This document shows, in pieces, positions 20,408 to 28,299 of a stretch of DNA of 30,929 nt (position 1 is the first letter of the stretch; each line of letters starts with the position of its first letter). The notes beneath the pieces are model-generated. The model was given only the letters and a program-made list of their open reading frames with translations, made no database searches and was not told where the DNA came from. This DNA is from a virus, in the IMG/VR virus record IMGVR_UViG_3300017917_003471, positions 1-30,929 of that record; one strand, written 5' to 3'. The position numbers and the translations under genes were made by a program.

Positions 20408-21082
20408 ATGATTATTGTATGTACTCATAAGAGTCCTGATGTTCTTGAGCAATGTTTGAGTTCCATTCGTAAGTTTTCAAAAGAGTTTCATAGAATTATT
20501 TGTATAGAAACATCCGATTCTCAAGAATCTAGAGAAATTGCTGAAAAGTATGATGCTTTTCTTGAAAATAGCAATTTAAAGTATGAGATTGGTGCATTTA
20601 ATTTTGCAACTAATATGTACCCAGGAGAAACAGAGTACTTCATGTTTCAAGACTCTGTTGAAATTGTTGCAGAAGATTGGGAACATATTTTAAGAGTTCC
20701 TTCTCAAGGAATTAAAATGGTAGCTCCTGCATCTTATCCACTTCTAGAAGATCCTTGTCCTGGATGTGGAGAAGATGTTTTTTACAACTTATATGGAAAA
20801 TCTTGGCCTTTACATCATGCTCACGGAGTATTAAACAATAATTTTTACATTCCACAAATGGGGTTAAGATTATTAAAACAGTTTGGTGTTGACAAATTAA
20901 CCGCCGAGTGTAAGAATGATACATTCGCAACAGAAAGAGTTTTAGGTGCAATTGCTCATTATACTTGCGGATTTGATTGTTCTGCTTCTCTAGTTGGTGA
21001 TTGGATTTGGGATGCAACTCAATATCGTAAAAACACAGGTTTTACAAAATATATTTACAAACATACTCTAATGAGACAATGA
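20408..21082 (+). CDS. Putative glycosyltransferase (GT-A like, 224 aa)
   Basis: MIIVCTHKSPDVLEQCLSSI is a typical start of GT2-type enzymes, followed by IICIETSDSQ. YFMFQDSVEIV around 75-85 would occupy the DxD region but has only one Asp there. The C-terminal part has a Cys-containing loop (CPGCGEDVF) and TFATERVLGA, where the Glu may be catalytic. A longer in-frame start at a non-ATG codon inside the upstream gene is less likely. The exact family is not recognised. Four-base overlap with the next gene. Confidence 0.6.
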   Translation: MIIVCTHKSPDVLEQCLSSIRKFSKEFHRIICIETSDSQESREIAEKYDAFLENSNLKYEIGAFNFATNMYPGETEYFMFQDSVEIVAEDWEHILRVPSQGIKMVAPASYPLLEDPCPGCGEDVFYNLYGKSWPLHHAHGVLNNNFYIPQMGLRLLKQFGVDKLTAECKNDTFATERVLGAIAHYTCGFDCSASLVGDWIWDATQYRKNTGFTKYIYKHTLMRQ

Positions 21083-21708
21083 AAATTCTTAATGAAATTT
21101 TTGATAAAATTTTAGTGATTACAATTCCTTCATTTGATGATCGAATTGAAAATATGAAACAAAGACTTGAAGGAGTTGAATACGAATTTTTTTATGGTGC
21201 ATATGGTAGAGATATTGATGTTGAATATTATCGATCAAAAGGATCTAGATTAACACGAGGTCAACTTGGGTGTGCATTAAGTCATTACCAAATTTATCAA
21301 AAAATGATTGATGAAAATTTGGACAATGTTTTGATTCTGGAAGATGATTGTGTTTTTAGCGAAAATGTAGTAGAATTACCTGAGTATTATTCTGAACTTC
21401 CTGAAAATTATGCGGTATTTTATTTGGGATATGATTGCCCATTTACATCTCCATATTCAAATAAATTAAATCTGTCTAATGGAAGTGTTGGTTGGACGCA
21501 CAGTATGAACGTTAGAAATCATTGCGCCGAAAAAATACTTGAGATTAATAAAGATCTTCTTTGGACAGCTGACGGTGCATTTGCACAACTACATAGTACA
21601 TATGGAACCCAATATCATTTGGCAATTCCTCAACTAACCTATCAAGATAATGATGGCACAACATCTACACTTGTAGAAGTAGATAAAAAATATGGAATGG
21701 GTTTTTAA
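21079..21708 (+). CDS. Glycosyltransferase family 25 (LPS-type)
   Basis: A 209-residue GT25 enzyme, a family of LPS beta-galactosyl- or glucosyltransferases. The diagnostic LTRGQLGCALSHYQIYQKMI is at about 58-77, followed by VLILEDDCVF with the metal-binding EDD. YLGYDCP and WTADGAFAQL complete the core. The family opening is present as ILVITIPSFDDRIENMKQRL. Soluble. A second GT25 gene is at 29614. Confidence 0.87.
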   Translation: MKILNEIFDKILVITIPSFDDRIENMKQRLEGVEYEFFYGAYGRDIDVEYYRSKGSRLTRGQLGCALSHYQIYQKMIDENLDNVLILEDDCVFSENVVELPEYYSELPENYAVFYLGYDCPFTSPYSNKLNLSNGSVGWTHSMNVRNHCAEKILEINKDLLWTADGAFAQLHSTYGTQYHLAIPQLTYQDNDGTTSTLVEVDKKYGMGF

Positions 21709-21710
21709 GT

Positions 21711-22403
21711 ATGAAATTTACTTTTGGAATTATATCTTCTGGACAAGAAGATCATAACGTTCATTTAGTAATCGATAGTATTGAACGTTTGAATATTCCC
21801 GAGTATGAAATCCTTATTATTGGAAATTCGGATGTATCTCGGATGCGAACAAGAATCATTCCTTTTAATGAAAATATTAAAAGAAAATGGATTACTAAAA
21901 AGAAAAATCTAATTACTGAAAATGCAAAATATGATAATGTAGTCTATACTCATGACTATGTTATTTTTGAACCTGATTGGTATCAAGGATTTTTGCACTA
22001 TGGTGATGATTTTAAAGTCTGTATGACTAGAATGTTAAATAAAGATGGTACAAGGTATCGTGATTGGTGCATTTGGCCGCATAATGATAATTTCGTGGAT
22101 GGTATTGTAACCAGACAAAGAGGATGTTTAATTCCTTATGATATGACCCATTTGTCAGAGTATATGTATTTTTCCGGCGCATATTGGGTAGGAAAAAAGG
22201 ATATCATGGCAGAGTTTCCATTGAATGAAAATTTGACATGGGGACAAAGTGAAGATGTTGATTGGTCGTTGAGAATTAGACAAAAGTATAATTTTTCAAT
22301 CAACAAATATTCTTCAGTTAGACTTTTAAAATATAAAGATCGTGCGTTTGACGAACCAGACGAACTTGCTATTCAACAATTTATGCTTATTAAAGGAAGA
22401 TGA
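21711..22403 (+). CDS. Glycosyltransferase, GT2-like (230 aa)
   Basis: The N-terminus MKFTFGIISSGQEDHNVHLV is followed by YEILIIGNSDVSRM, a GT-A nucleotide-binding fold. VVYTHDYVIFEPDW lies where DxD is expected. YFSGAYWVGKKDIM and WGQSEDVDWSLRIRQKY contain the ED-W pair typical of the catalytic region of GT2/GT7-like enzymes. The substrate is unknown. It sits two bases after the GT25 stop and overlaps the next gene by four. Confidence 0.75.
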   Translation: MKFTFGIISSGQEDHNVHLVIDSIERLNIPEYEILIIGNSDVSRMRTRIIPFNENIKRKWITKKKNLITENAKYDNVVYTHDYVIFEPDWYQGFLHYGDDFKVCMTRMLNKDGTRYRDWCIWPHNDNFVDGIVTRQRGCLIPYDMTHLSEYMYFSGAYWVGKKDIMAEFPLNENLTWGQSEDVDWSLRIRQKYNFSINKYSSVRLLKYKDRAFDEPDELAIQQFMLIKGR

Positions 22404-23092
22404 ATAACATTGCAATTTACTTTCACATTGTCGCTGCACTTAAATTCCAAGAAATTTTTGAGGAAATGTTTACTGAGGTAATAAACTCGGGACTTTTTGA
22501 TGCAGCAGATAAGATTAATCTTTGTGTTGTCGGAAATGAAGATTTGATGATTCCAGAATCCGATAAAATTGAAGTTGATTATGATCCACTTAGTTCAACT
22601 AATCTTCAACAATCTGTTGAATATGGTGAATTTTATACTTTAAAAAAATTAAAGCGATTTGCCAATAATTGTGAAACTAATACTAGAATTCTTTATACTC
22701 ATTTGAGAGGTGTTACAAGTCCTGGTAATTTACATATTCCTACTTGGAGAAAATATCTTACCTATCAAAATATTAATAAGTTTGAAGAATCTTTAAAAGA
22801 GCTTGAAACATGTGATGCAGTTGGAGTTGATTTAATTGATAAATCAGTTTGGCCATATTCCACACACTTTTCTGGAAATATGTGGTGGGCAAATTCTGAT
22901 TATATTAAAACACTTCCTGAAATTTCTGAAATTGATCATCCTGGTGCTCCTCAAAAAGCAACACTGAGACATAATGCAGAATTTTGGATTGGTATGAAGG
23001 ATGGCAATCTCAGAAGCAAGCATGATGCCGATATTGATATTTGTAGTAGGCATTTAATTAGTTGTCCAAAAGAGTATTATACTGAGAAATAA
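22400..23092 (+). CDS. Putative glycosyltransferase-like protein (230 aa)
   Basis: The family name is not recognised. The protein begins MNNIAIYFHIVAALKFQEIF. RILYTHLRGVTSP, IPTWRKYLTYQNI, CDAVGVDL and HFSGNMWWANSDYIKTLP are motifs I associate with uncharacterised glycosyltransferases of surface-polysaccharide clusters. A later RHNAEFWIG may carry the catalytic Glu. No membrane region is seen. It is embedded in a run of transferase genes with a four-base overlap upstream. Confidence 0.6.
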   Translation: MNNIAIYFHIVAALKFQEIFEEMFTEVINSGLFDAADKINLCVVGNEDLMIPESDKIEVDYDPLSSTNLQQSVEYGEFYTLKKLKRFANNCETNTRILYTHLRGVTSPGNLHIPTWRKYLTYQNINKFEESLKELETCDAVGVDLIDKSVWPYSTHFSGNMWWANSDYIKTLPEISEIDHPGAPQKATLRHNAEFWIGMKDGNLRSKHDADIDICSRHLISCPKEYYTEK

Positions 23093-23094
23093 TA

Positions 23095-23883
23095 ATGAGT
23101 CGTTGTTGTTTTATTATTTTTGCACATTCTCTTGAACAAGATGTTGATGATCTCAATGATATGATTGAGAATATTCAATATTTTCATGATGATTGTGATT
23201 TTATTGTTAATCATCCAAATATTGAGCATCCAAAAATAAGAGTACGTCATATTCCTGGTGTACTCAATTATTCTAATTTTATTTTTGGTGCATATGGTAA
23301 AGTTTTGAATGCTCTAAGTGTAGAAGAAATTAATTCTTTTGATCACTTTTGTTTAGTTTCTGCCAATCAATATTTTATTGATAAAATTCATTTTGAAAAA
23401 GGTGTAAACTATGTTCAATTTTATAATGCAGAAAATTGGGATGAATTGTACATAGGAAAAGATATGGATAAAACCATTATTGGTTTTCCGCTTCAACAAC
23501 CATATGGGCGTTGGGATCCAAAAGATTTGTATAAACAATACAACATTGAAACTCCTATGCCATCTAATTGGGAATGTTTGACTCTTACAAAGGAGTCTAT
23601 GTTACTTGCAAAACAAAATGTTGACTCTTGTTTGCAAACATACTATAATCAGGACATGATTAGCATTTTTCCGGGTTATATGGCTCTCATGTCTGGTCAA
23701 CCTTGGGAATTCCCTGCTCATTTTGGGACTTATGATCCTTCAAATCGTGCACTTAAAAATCATTTTCTGTTTCCTGAGCAAGTAGAACAAAAAAGAAATG
23801 AAGGATATTTTAGTGTAAAAAGAACAAATTATAGTCGCCATTGTCCTGTTAAAAATTTTATTCGTCAAAATTACATGAGGTAA
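23095..23883 (+). CDS. Putative glycosyltransferase, core-2/GT14-like (262 aa)
   Basis: CCFIIFAHSLEQDVDDLNDM at 4-23 is the start seen in GT14-like and related proteins, with later HFCLVSANQYFI equivalent to the acceptor-site strand. Downstream are YGRWDPKDLY and SIFPGYMALMSGQPWEFP. No DxD is obvious, consistent with metal-independent GT14 enzymes. The assignment is moderate. It is two bases after the upstream stop and three before the SnoaL-like gene. Confidence 0.55.
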   Translation: MSRCCFIIFAHSLEQDVDDLNDMIENIQYFHDDCDFIVNHPNIEHPKIRVRHIPGVLNYSNFIFGAYGKVLNALSVEEINSFDHFCLVSANQYFIDKIHFEKGVNYVQFYNAENWDELYIGKDMDKTIIGFPLQQPYGRWDPKDLYKQYNIETPMPSNWECLTLTKESMLLAKQNVDSCLQTYYNQDMISIFPGYMALMSGQPWEFPAHFGTYDPSNRALKNHFLFPEQVEQKRNEGYFSVKRTNYSRHCPVKNFIRQNYMR

Positions 23884-23886
23884 AAA

Positions 23887-24225
23887 ATGAAAGAAAAACT
23901 TAAAAAGTATTTTGAAACTTTCTCAAACAAAGATCTTGATGGTCTTTCTGAAATGTTTTCTGAAGATGTAATTCTAACTGATTGGGATATTTACGAAATA
24001 GGAAAAGAAAATGTCTTAAATGCAAACAAAAGAATTTTTGACTCTGTAGATAATATTTCAGTTCATCCATATTCTTATTATGGTGGTAACAATTCTTATG
24101 CTGTGGAAATTACTATTGAAGTAACACCTAAAGGTAGTAATAGTGTAGAAGAACTACAAGTTGTTGATGTAATTACATTTGATGAAAATGGTTTAATTGA
24201 TTGTATTAAAGCATATAAAAAATGA
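23887..24225 (+). CDS. SnoaL/NTF2-like small protein
   Basis: A 112-residue single-domain protein of the NTF2-like cone fold. KKYFETFSNKDLDGLSEMFS (about 6-25) is the typical first helix, then EDVILTDWD, GKENVLNANKRIF and a C-terminal beta sheet ending VDVITFDENGLIDCIKAYK. Members are ketosteroid isomerase-like enzymes, cyclases or binding proteins; related proteins occur in capsule loci. No catalytic residue can be named with confidence. It overlaps the GT10-like gene by ATGA. Confidence 0.8.
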   Translation: MKEKLKKYFETFSNKDLDGLSEMFSEDVILTDWDIYEIGKENVLNANKRIFDSVDNISVHPYSYYGGNNSYAVEITIEVTPKGSNSVEELQVVDVITFDENGLIDCIKAYKK

Positions 24226-25034
24226 AAGTAAAATTTAATCTTGTTGGTGATGCATTTACTCATCTAACCGGTGGTAATAAAGGTTATTCAGTTCATGGAA
24301 AAGAATCAAAATATGTTCAATGGGTAAAAGACCCAACCATTGGACGCACTTTTTATGTTGATGATACAATCAATTATGCTTTTTCTGATGGGGTGCAGGG
24401 GAAAAAATATGGATGGATTTTAGAATCAAAGTTTATCAAACCAGATGTTTTTTCGTCCGTAAAAAATCATTATCAAGAATATTTCAAAGTTTACGATACA
24501 ATTTTTACTCATAATCAAGAACTTCTTGAATTAGATTCTAGATTTAAGTGGTGCCCAGCCCAAGGATTTTGGATTCGTAATCCTAAAGTTTATGAGAAAA
24601 CAAAAATGATTTCGATGATTGCATCCAATAAACAAATGACAACGGGACAAAAACTTCGTCTTAAATGGGTGGAAATGATTGGAGATCAAGTTGATCTTTA
24701 CGGTAGAGGATTCAATGAAATTGTTCTAAAAGAAGAAGGATTGTGTGACTATATGTTTTCTGTTGTAATTGAGAATGGATTTTATGATTCTTATTTTACG
24801 GAAAAGATTTTAGATTGTTTTGCGACTGGAACAATTCCCGTTTATCTTGGTAGTCCAGATATTGGTAAGTATTTTAATATGGATGGAATTATTCGATTAA
24901 CGGAAGAGTTTGACGTATCAGAAGAAATATACTATAGTAAAATGGATGCAATCAAAGATAATCTGGAAAGAGCAAAACAATATGAAGTTCTTGAAGATTT
25001 TCTTTATCTTAACTATTTTAAAGAGGTGGAATAA
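24222..25034 (+). CDS. GT10-like fucosyltransferase, second copy
   Basis: A 270-residue protein with a GT10-type C-terminal half: CDYMFSVVIENGFYDSYFTE then KILDCFATGTIPVYLGSPDI. The N-terminal half begins MKVKFNLVGDAFTHLTGGNK and carries FTHNQELLELD, as in other short GT10-like proteins. It differs strongly from the copy at 19531, so linkage or acceptor specificity probably differs. Soluble. Its TAA stop shares a base with the next ATG. Confidence 0.8.
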   Translation: MKVKFNLVGDAFTHLTGGNKGYSVHGKESKYVQWVKDPTIGRTFYVDDTINYAFSDGVQGKKYGWILESKFIKPDVFSSVKNHYQEYFKVYDTIFTHNQELLELDSRFKWCPAQGFWIRNPKVYEKTKMISMIASNKQMTTGQKLRLKWVEMIGDQVDLYGRGFNEIVLKEEGLCDYMFSVVIENGFYDSYFTEKILDCFATGTIPVYLGSPDIGKYFNMDGIIRLTEEFDVSEEIYYSKMDAIKDNLERAKQYEVLEDFLYLNYFKEVE

Positions 25035-25885
25035 TGCCAATTGGTTATAATCGATTAGGATCAAACGGAAGACTTGGGAATCAAATGTTCCAGTATGCTG
25101 GTCTTCGTGGAATTGCTGCGGCTAGAGGATATGACTGGGTAGTTCCAAAACCAGATAGTTATGGTGACTCAAACTATGGTCTTTTTGACTGTTTTGAGAT
25201 GAGTTCGGTAAAAGATGAAAACTTTGGGTATGTTAATCGTCATAGTGTTGAAACTGGATGTTTTCATTATGATGGAGAATTTGTTCGCAATCTTCCAAAT
25301 AATGTAAATCTTCATGATTATTTTCAAAGTGAAAAATACTTTGAAAATGTTGCAGATGTGATTCGTAAAGACTTTACCTTTAAAAAGGAAATCTTAGAAC
25401 CATGTAAAGAAATAATGTCTGAACTGGACAATCCAATTTTTCTACATGTTCGTCGTGGTGATTATATTAATCATCAATATGCACACCCCATTTGCCCAAT
25501 TAGTTATTATCAAAAAGCACTTACTCATTTTGATGCATCATCTCCAGTATTAGTTTTTTCTGATGATATTGAATGGTGTAAACAACAAGAAATCTTTTCT
25601 GATGATCGTTTTATGCTTTCTGAATATAATGAAAAGTATCCTCAGAAATGTGACACAAACGATGGGAAACAACATGCACTAATTCCATATTTTGATATGT
25701 GTGTGATGTCCCTTTGTACTGGAGGAATTATGGCCAATAGTTCAATGAGTTGGTGGGGTTCATGGTTAATTGAAAATCCAACACAACCTATTGTTGCTCC
25801 TAAACGTTGGTTTGGTGAAAAATATAATCACTATTACATGGGAGATTTAATTCCTGAAAGATGGATTCAAATTGAGGTAGAATGA
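25034..25885 (+). CDS. GT11-family alpha-1,2-fucosyltransferase, copy 1
   Basis: A 283-residue GT11 enzyme that transfers L-fucose from GDP-fucose in alpha-1,2 linkage. GRLGNQMFQYAGLRG near 12-26 is the family opening. FLHVRRGDYI is the GDP-binding HxRRGD motif. VLVFSDDIEWCKQ and a late NSSMSWWGSWL are the other conserved blocks. It is a recent paralogue of the gene at 26693: 32 identical nucleotides at 25067-25098 and 26 at 25841-25866 match that copy. Four-base overlap with the next gene. Confidence 0.93.
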   Translation: MPIGYNRLGSNGRLGNQMFQYAGLRGIAAARGYDWVVPKPDSYGDSNYGLFDCFEMSSVKDENFGYVNRHSVETGCFHYDGEFVRNLPNNVNLHDYFQSEKYFENVADVIRKDFTFKKEILEPCKEIMSELDNPIFLHVRRGDYINHQYAHPICPISYYQKALTHFDASSPVLVFSDDIEWCKQQEIFSDDRFMLSEYNEKYPQKCDTNDGKQHALIPYFDMCVMSLCTGGIMANSSMSWWGSWLIENPTQPIVAPKRWFGEKYNHYYMGDLIPERWIQIEVE

Positions 25886-26706
25886 TGAATGACATTACTT
25901 ATATTCTTCCTACCAGAATTGAAACGGAAGACAGATTAAAAAATATTATTACTTCTGTAACTTACCTTTTGACTAAATTTCCAAAAGCAAAAGTTATAGT
26001 TAAAGAAGTTGATAAGAAGTCGGTATTTGCTGAAAAGGCAATTCCATATATTGAAAGATATGTTAGTACTGTAAATTTACGGCATATTTTTGAAGAAAAC
26101 GATGAAGATATTTTTCATAAAACAAGATATCTAAACGATTTAATTGTTGCTGCTGATACTGAAATTGTTGCTAGTCACGATGTTGATGTCATATATCCAG
26201 TTGAAAGTCATCAACTTGCATATGATTTAATTAAAAACGGGCAGTTTGATGTTGTATATCCATATGGTTGTGGAATTTATCAATATCAAGTTGATTATCC
26301 TATTCCAATTTTTGAACAATTTTTGGAGAGTGGATTTGATCTGAATGTGATTGCTCCACGCTGCAGACATGAGGCTTCTACGATTGGATGGACGCAATTC
26401 TATAATCGTGCTAAAGTGATTGAAGGATATATGTGGAATGAAAGTTTTCTTTCATGGGGAGCAGAAGATTGCGAATTCTATTTTAGATTTAATAGTCTAG
26501 GATATAATGTTGGAAGAATTGATTCTCATATTTTCCACTTTGAACACGGAAGAACTCATAATTCACATTATCACAATCCTAAATTTATTCAAAATGATAA
26601 TTTATGGAGATGGATTCGTGAACAGTCTAAAAATGATTTAATTGATTATTTTGAACATCAACCATACGTCGTAAACAGAAGGAGAGAACTTAATGTTAGC
26701 GTTTAA
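25882..26706 (+). CDS. Glycosyltransferase, GT2/GT7-like (274 aa)
   Basis: MMNDITYILPTRIETEDRLK is a GT-A start. IVASHDVDVIYP around 91-102 carries DVD as the metal-binding DxD. ESFLSWGAEDCEFYFRFNSL is the catalytic WGxED motif of galactosyltransferase-like domains, and IFHFEHGRTHNS adds a His metal ligand. It is flanked by the two GT11 paralogues and could have been captured between them by duplication. It overlaps copy 2 by 14 nt. Confidence 0.82.
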   Translation: MMNDITYILPTRIETEDRLKNIITSVTYLLTKFPKAKVIVKEVDKKSVFAEKAIPYIERYVSTVNLRHIFEENDEDIFHKTRYLNDLIVAADTEIVASHDVDVIYPVESHQLAYDLIKNGQFDVVYPYGCGIYQYQVDYPIPIFEQFLESGFDLNVIAPRCRHEASTIGWTQFYNRAKVIEGYMWNESFLSWGAEDCEFYFRFNSLGYNVGRIDSHIFHFEHGRTHNSHYHNPKFIQNDNLWRWIREQSKNDLIDYFEHQPYVVNRRRELNVSV

Positions 26707-27484
26707 TTATCTTGGTAAACTTGGAAGACTTGGGAATCAAATGTTCCAGTATGCAAGTCTTCGTGGCATTGCTGCTAATCGTGGATATGATTTTGGAATT
26801 CCTCCTTCCAATTTTAGGGACGTTTGGCAGGATCACCAATTATTTGAAGTTTTTGAACTTCATCATCTTCCTCCCAAAAATGTCAAGTATCTTGATATGG
26901 GACATGCTCCAGTAGCAAAAGAAACTACTTTTGGATTTGATCCTCTTCTTTTCAATCAATGTCCAAATGATATTTCTTTATGGGGATTTTTCCAATCAGA
27001 AAAATATTTTTCTCATATTGCTCATAGTATTAAAGAAGATTTTACTTTTAGGCAACACATTCTTGAACCTTGTCGAGAAATGATGTTTGGAATTGAATCT
27101 CCCATTTCACTACATGTTCGTCGTACTGATTATACGACAAACTCTAATCATACTACTCTTGATATTGAGTACTATAAAGAGGCATTAAAAAAGTTTGATG
27201 ATGATAGAACTGTAATTGTTTTTTCTGATGATCCTGAATGGTGTCAGCAACAATCAATTTTTTCTGATGATCGTTTTATGATTTCAGAAAATACTGATAA
27301 TGCTGTAGATCTTTGCCTAATGACACTGTGTTCAGATCATATTATTGCAAATAGTTCTTTTAGTTGGTGGGGTGCATGGCTTGCTAATTCTAGAAAAGTT
27401 GTTGCTCCTTCCAAATGGTTTGGTCCAGGAAATGCGGATAAAAGCACTGGAGATTTAATTCCTGAAAGATGGATAATTGTATGA
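26693..27484 (+). CDS. GT11-family alpha-1,2-fucosyltransferase, copy 2
   Basis: A 263-residue GT11 enzyme with GRLGNQMFQYASLRG near 11-25, LHVRRTDYT (Asp kept, Gly replaced by Thr in HxRRGD), VIVFSDDPEWCQQ and NSSFSWWGAWL. It shares the C-terminal GDLIPERWI with copy 1. The duplicated segments are still identical over 32 nt (26723-26754), while the middle has diverged, suggesting duplication followed by change of acceptor specificity, or partial gene conversion. ATGA overlap with the SDR gene. Confidence 0.92.
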   Translation: MLAFNYLGKLGRLGNQMFQYASLRGIAANRGYDFGIPPSNFRDVWQDHQLFEVFELHHLPPKNVKYLDMGHAPVAKETTFGFDPLLFNQCPNDISLWGFFQSEKYFSHIAHSIKEDFTFRQHILEPCREMMFGIESPISLHVRRTDYTTNSNHTTLDIEYYKEALKKFDDDRTVIVFSDDPEWCQQQSIFSDDRFMISENTDNAVDLCLMTLCSDHIIANSSFSWWGAWLANSRKVVAPSKWFGPGNADKSTGDLIPERWIIV

Positions 27485-28299
27485 CATATTCTGTTTATGG
27501 ATCTTCTGGATTTGTTGGAAGTAACTTCTGTAATCTTTTTCCAGATCTTATTCTAGAGCAACAAAGAGAAGAAAGAAAACCACAAACAAATAATCTCCTT
27601 TATTTTATTTCAACGACGCATAATTATAATGTACACTCAAACATTACTTTAGATGTTGAAACTAACCTTAAAGTTTTTTGCGAAGTTCTTGACTACTGTA
27701 GGAATTCTGAGTATACCATTAACTATATTAGTTCTTGGTTTGTTTATGGTGATGGACCGCTTCCTGCACGGGAATCGGATGTCTGTAAACCAACTGGATT
27801 CTATTCAATTACTAAGAGAGCAGCAGAAGAAATTTTAATTTCTTTTTGTAGAACTTATAATATAAAGTATAGAATTTTACGTTTGTGTAATGTTCTTGGT
27901 AAGGGGGACGGTAATGTATCTGCTAAAAAGAATGCACTTACATACATGATTGATTTATTGAAAAGAAATGAAGATGTATATCTTTATGATGGTGGCGGGG
28001 CTTATCGTGATGTAATGCATGTCAATGATGTGTGTAAAGCAATTGAGTTGGTGTGTAGAAAGGGAAATTTTAATGAAATATATAACATTGGTAGTGGACA
28101 ACCAACCAGGGTCTCTGATATAATAGAAGCATCAAAGACCTACTTAGGATCTACTTCAAACATTTTAAGTAAACCAACCCCTGAGTTCCATAAGATTGTT
28201 CAAACTGAAAGTTTCTGGATGGATACTTCCAAATTGAAAGGACTTGGATTTACTCAGGAAATTAGTAATGATTTAATTATTCAAGAATTATGTCGGTAG
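27481..28299 (+). CDS. NAD(P)-dependent sugar epimerase/reductase (extended SDR)
   Basis: A 272-residue extended SDR. GSSGFVGSNF at 7-16 is the nucleotide-binding loop, ISSWFVYGDG holds the catalytic Ser/Thr region, YSITKRAAEE gives the Tyr and Lys pair, and YRDVMHVNDVCKAIEL and IYNIGSG are late family blocks. An in-frame ATG at 27469 would overlap the GT11 gene more; ATG 27481 on the ATGA junction is preferred. Adjacent to an RfbH-like 3-dehydrase, it could be the C4 reductase that finishes a 3,6-dideoxyhexose, as RfbJ or RfbS do. That pairing is inference. Confidence 0.82.
   Translation: MTYSVYGSSGFVGSNFCNLFPDLILEQQREERKPQTNNLLYFISTTHNYNVHSNITLDVETNLKVFCEVLDYCRNSEYTINYISSWFVYGDGPLPARESDVCKPTGFYSITKRAAEEILISFCRTYNIKYRILRLCNVLGKGDGNVSAKKNALTYMIDLLKRNEDVYLYDGGGAYRDVMHVNDVCKAIELVCRKGNFNEIYNIGSGQPTRVSDIIEASKTYLGSTSNILSKPTPEFHKIVQTESFWMDTSKLKGLGFTQEISNDLIIQELCR

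Noticed and set aside
25067-26754. CRISPR or mobile-element repeats for the 32-nt identity
   Set aside because: There are only two copies, both at the same place in homologous GT11 coding frames, so gene duplication explains them.
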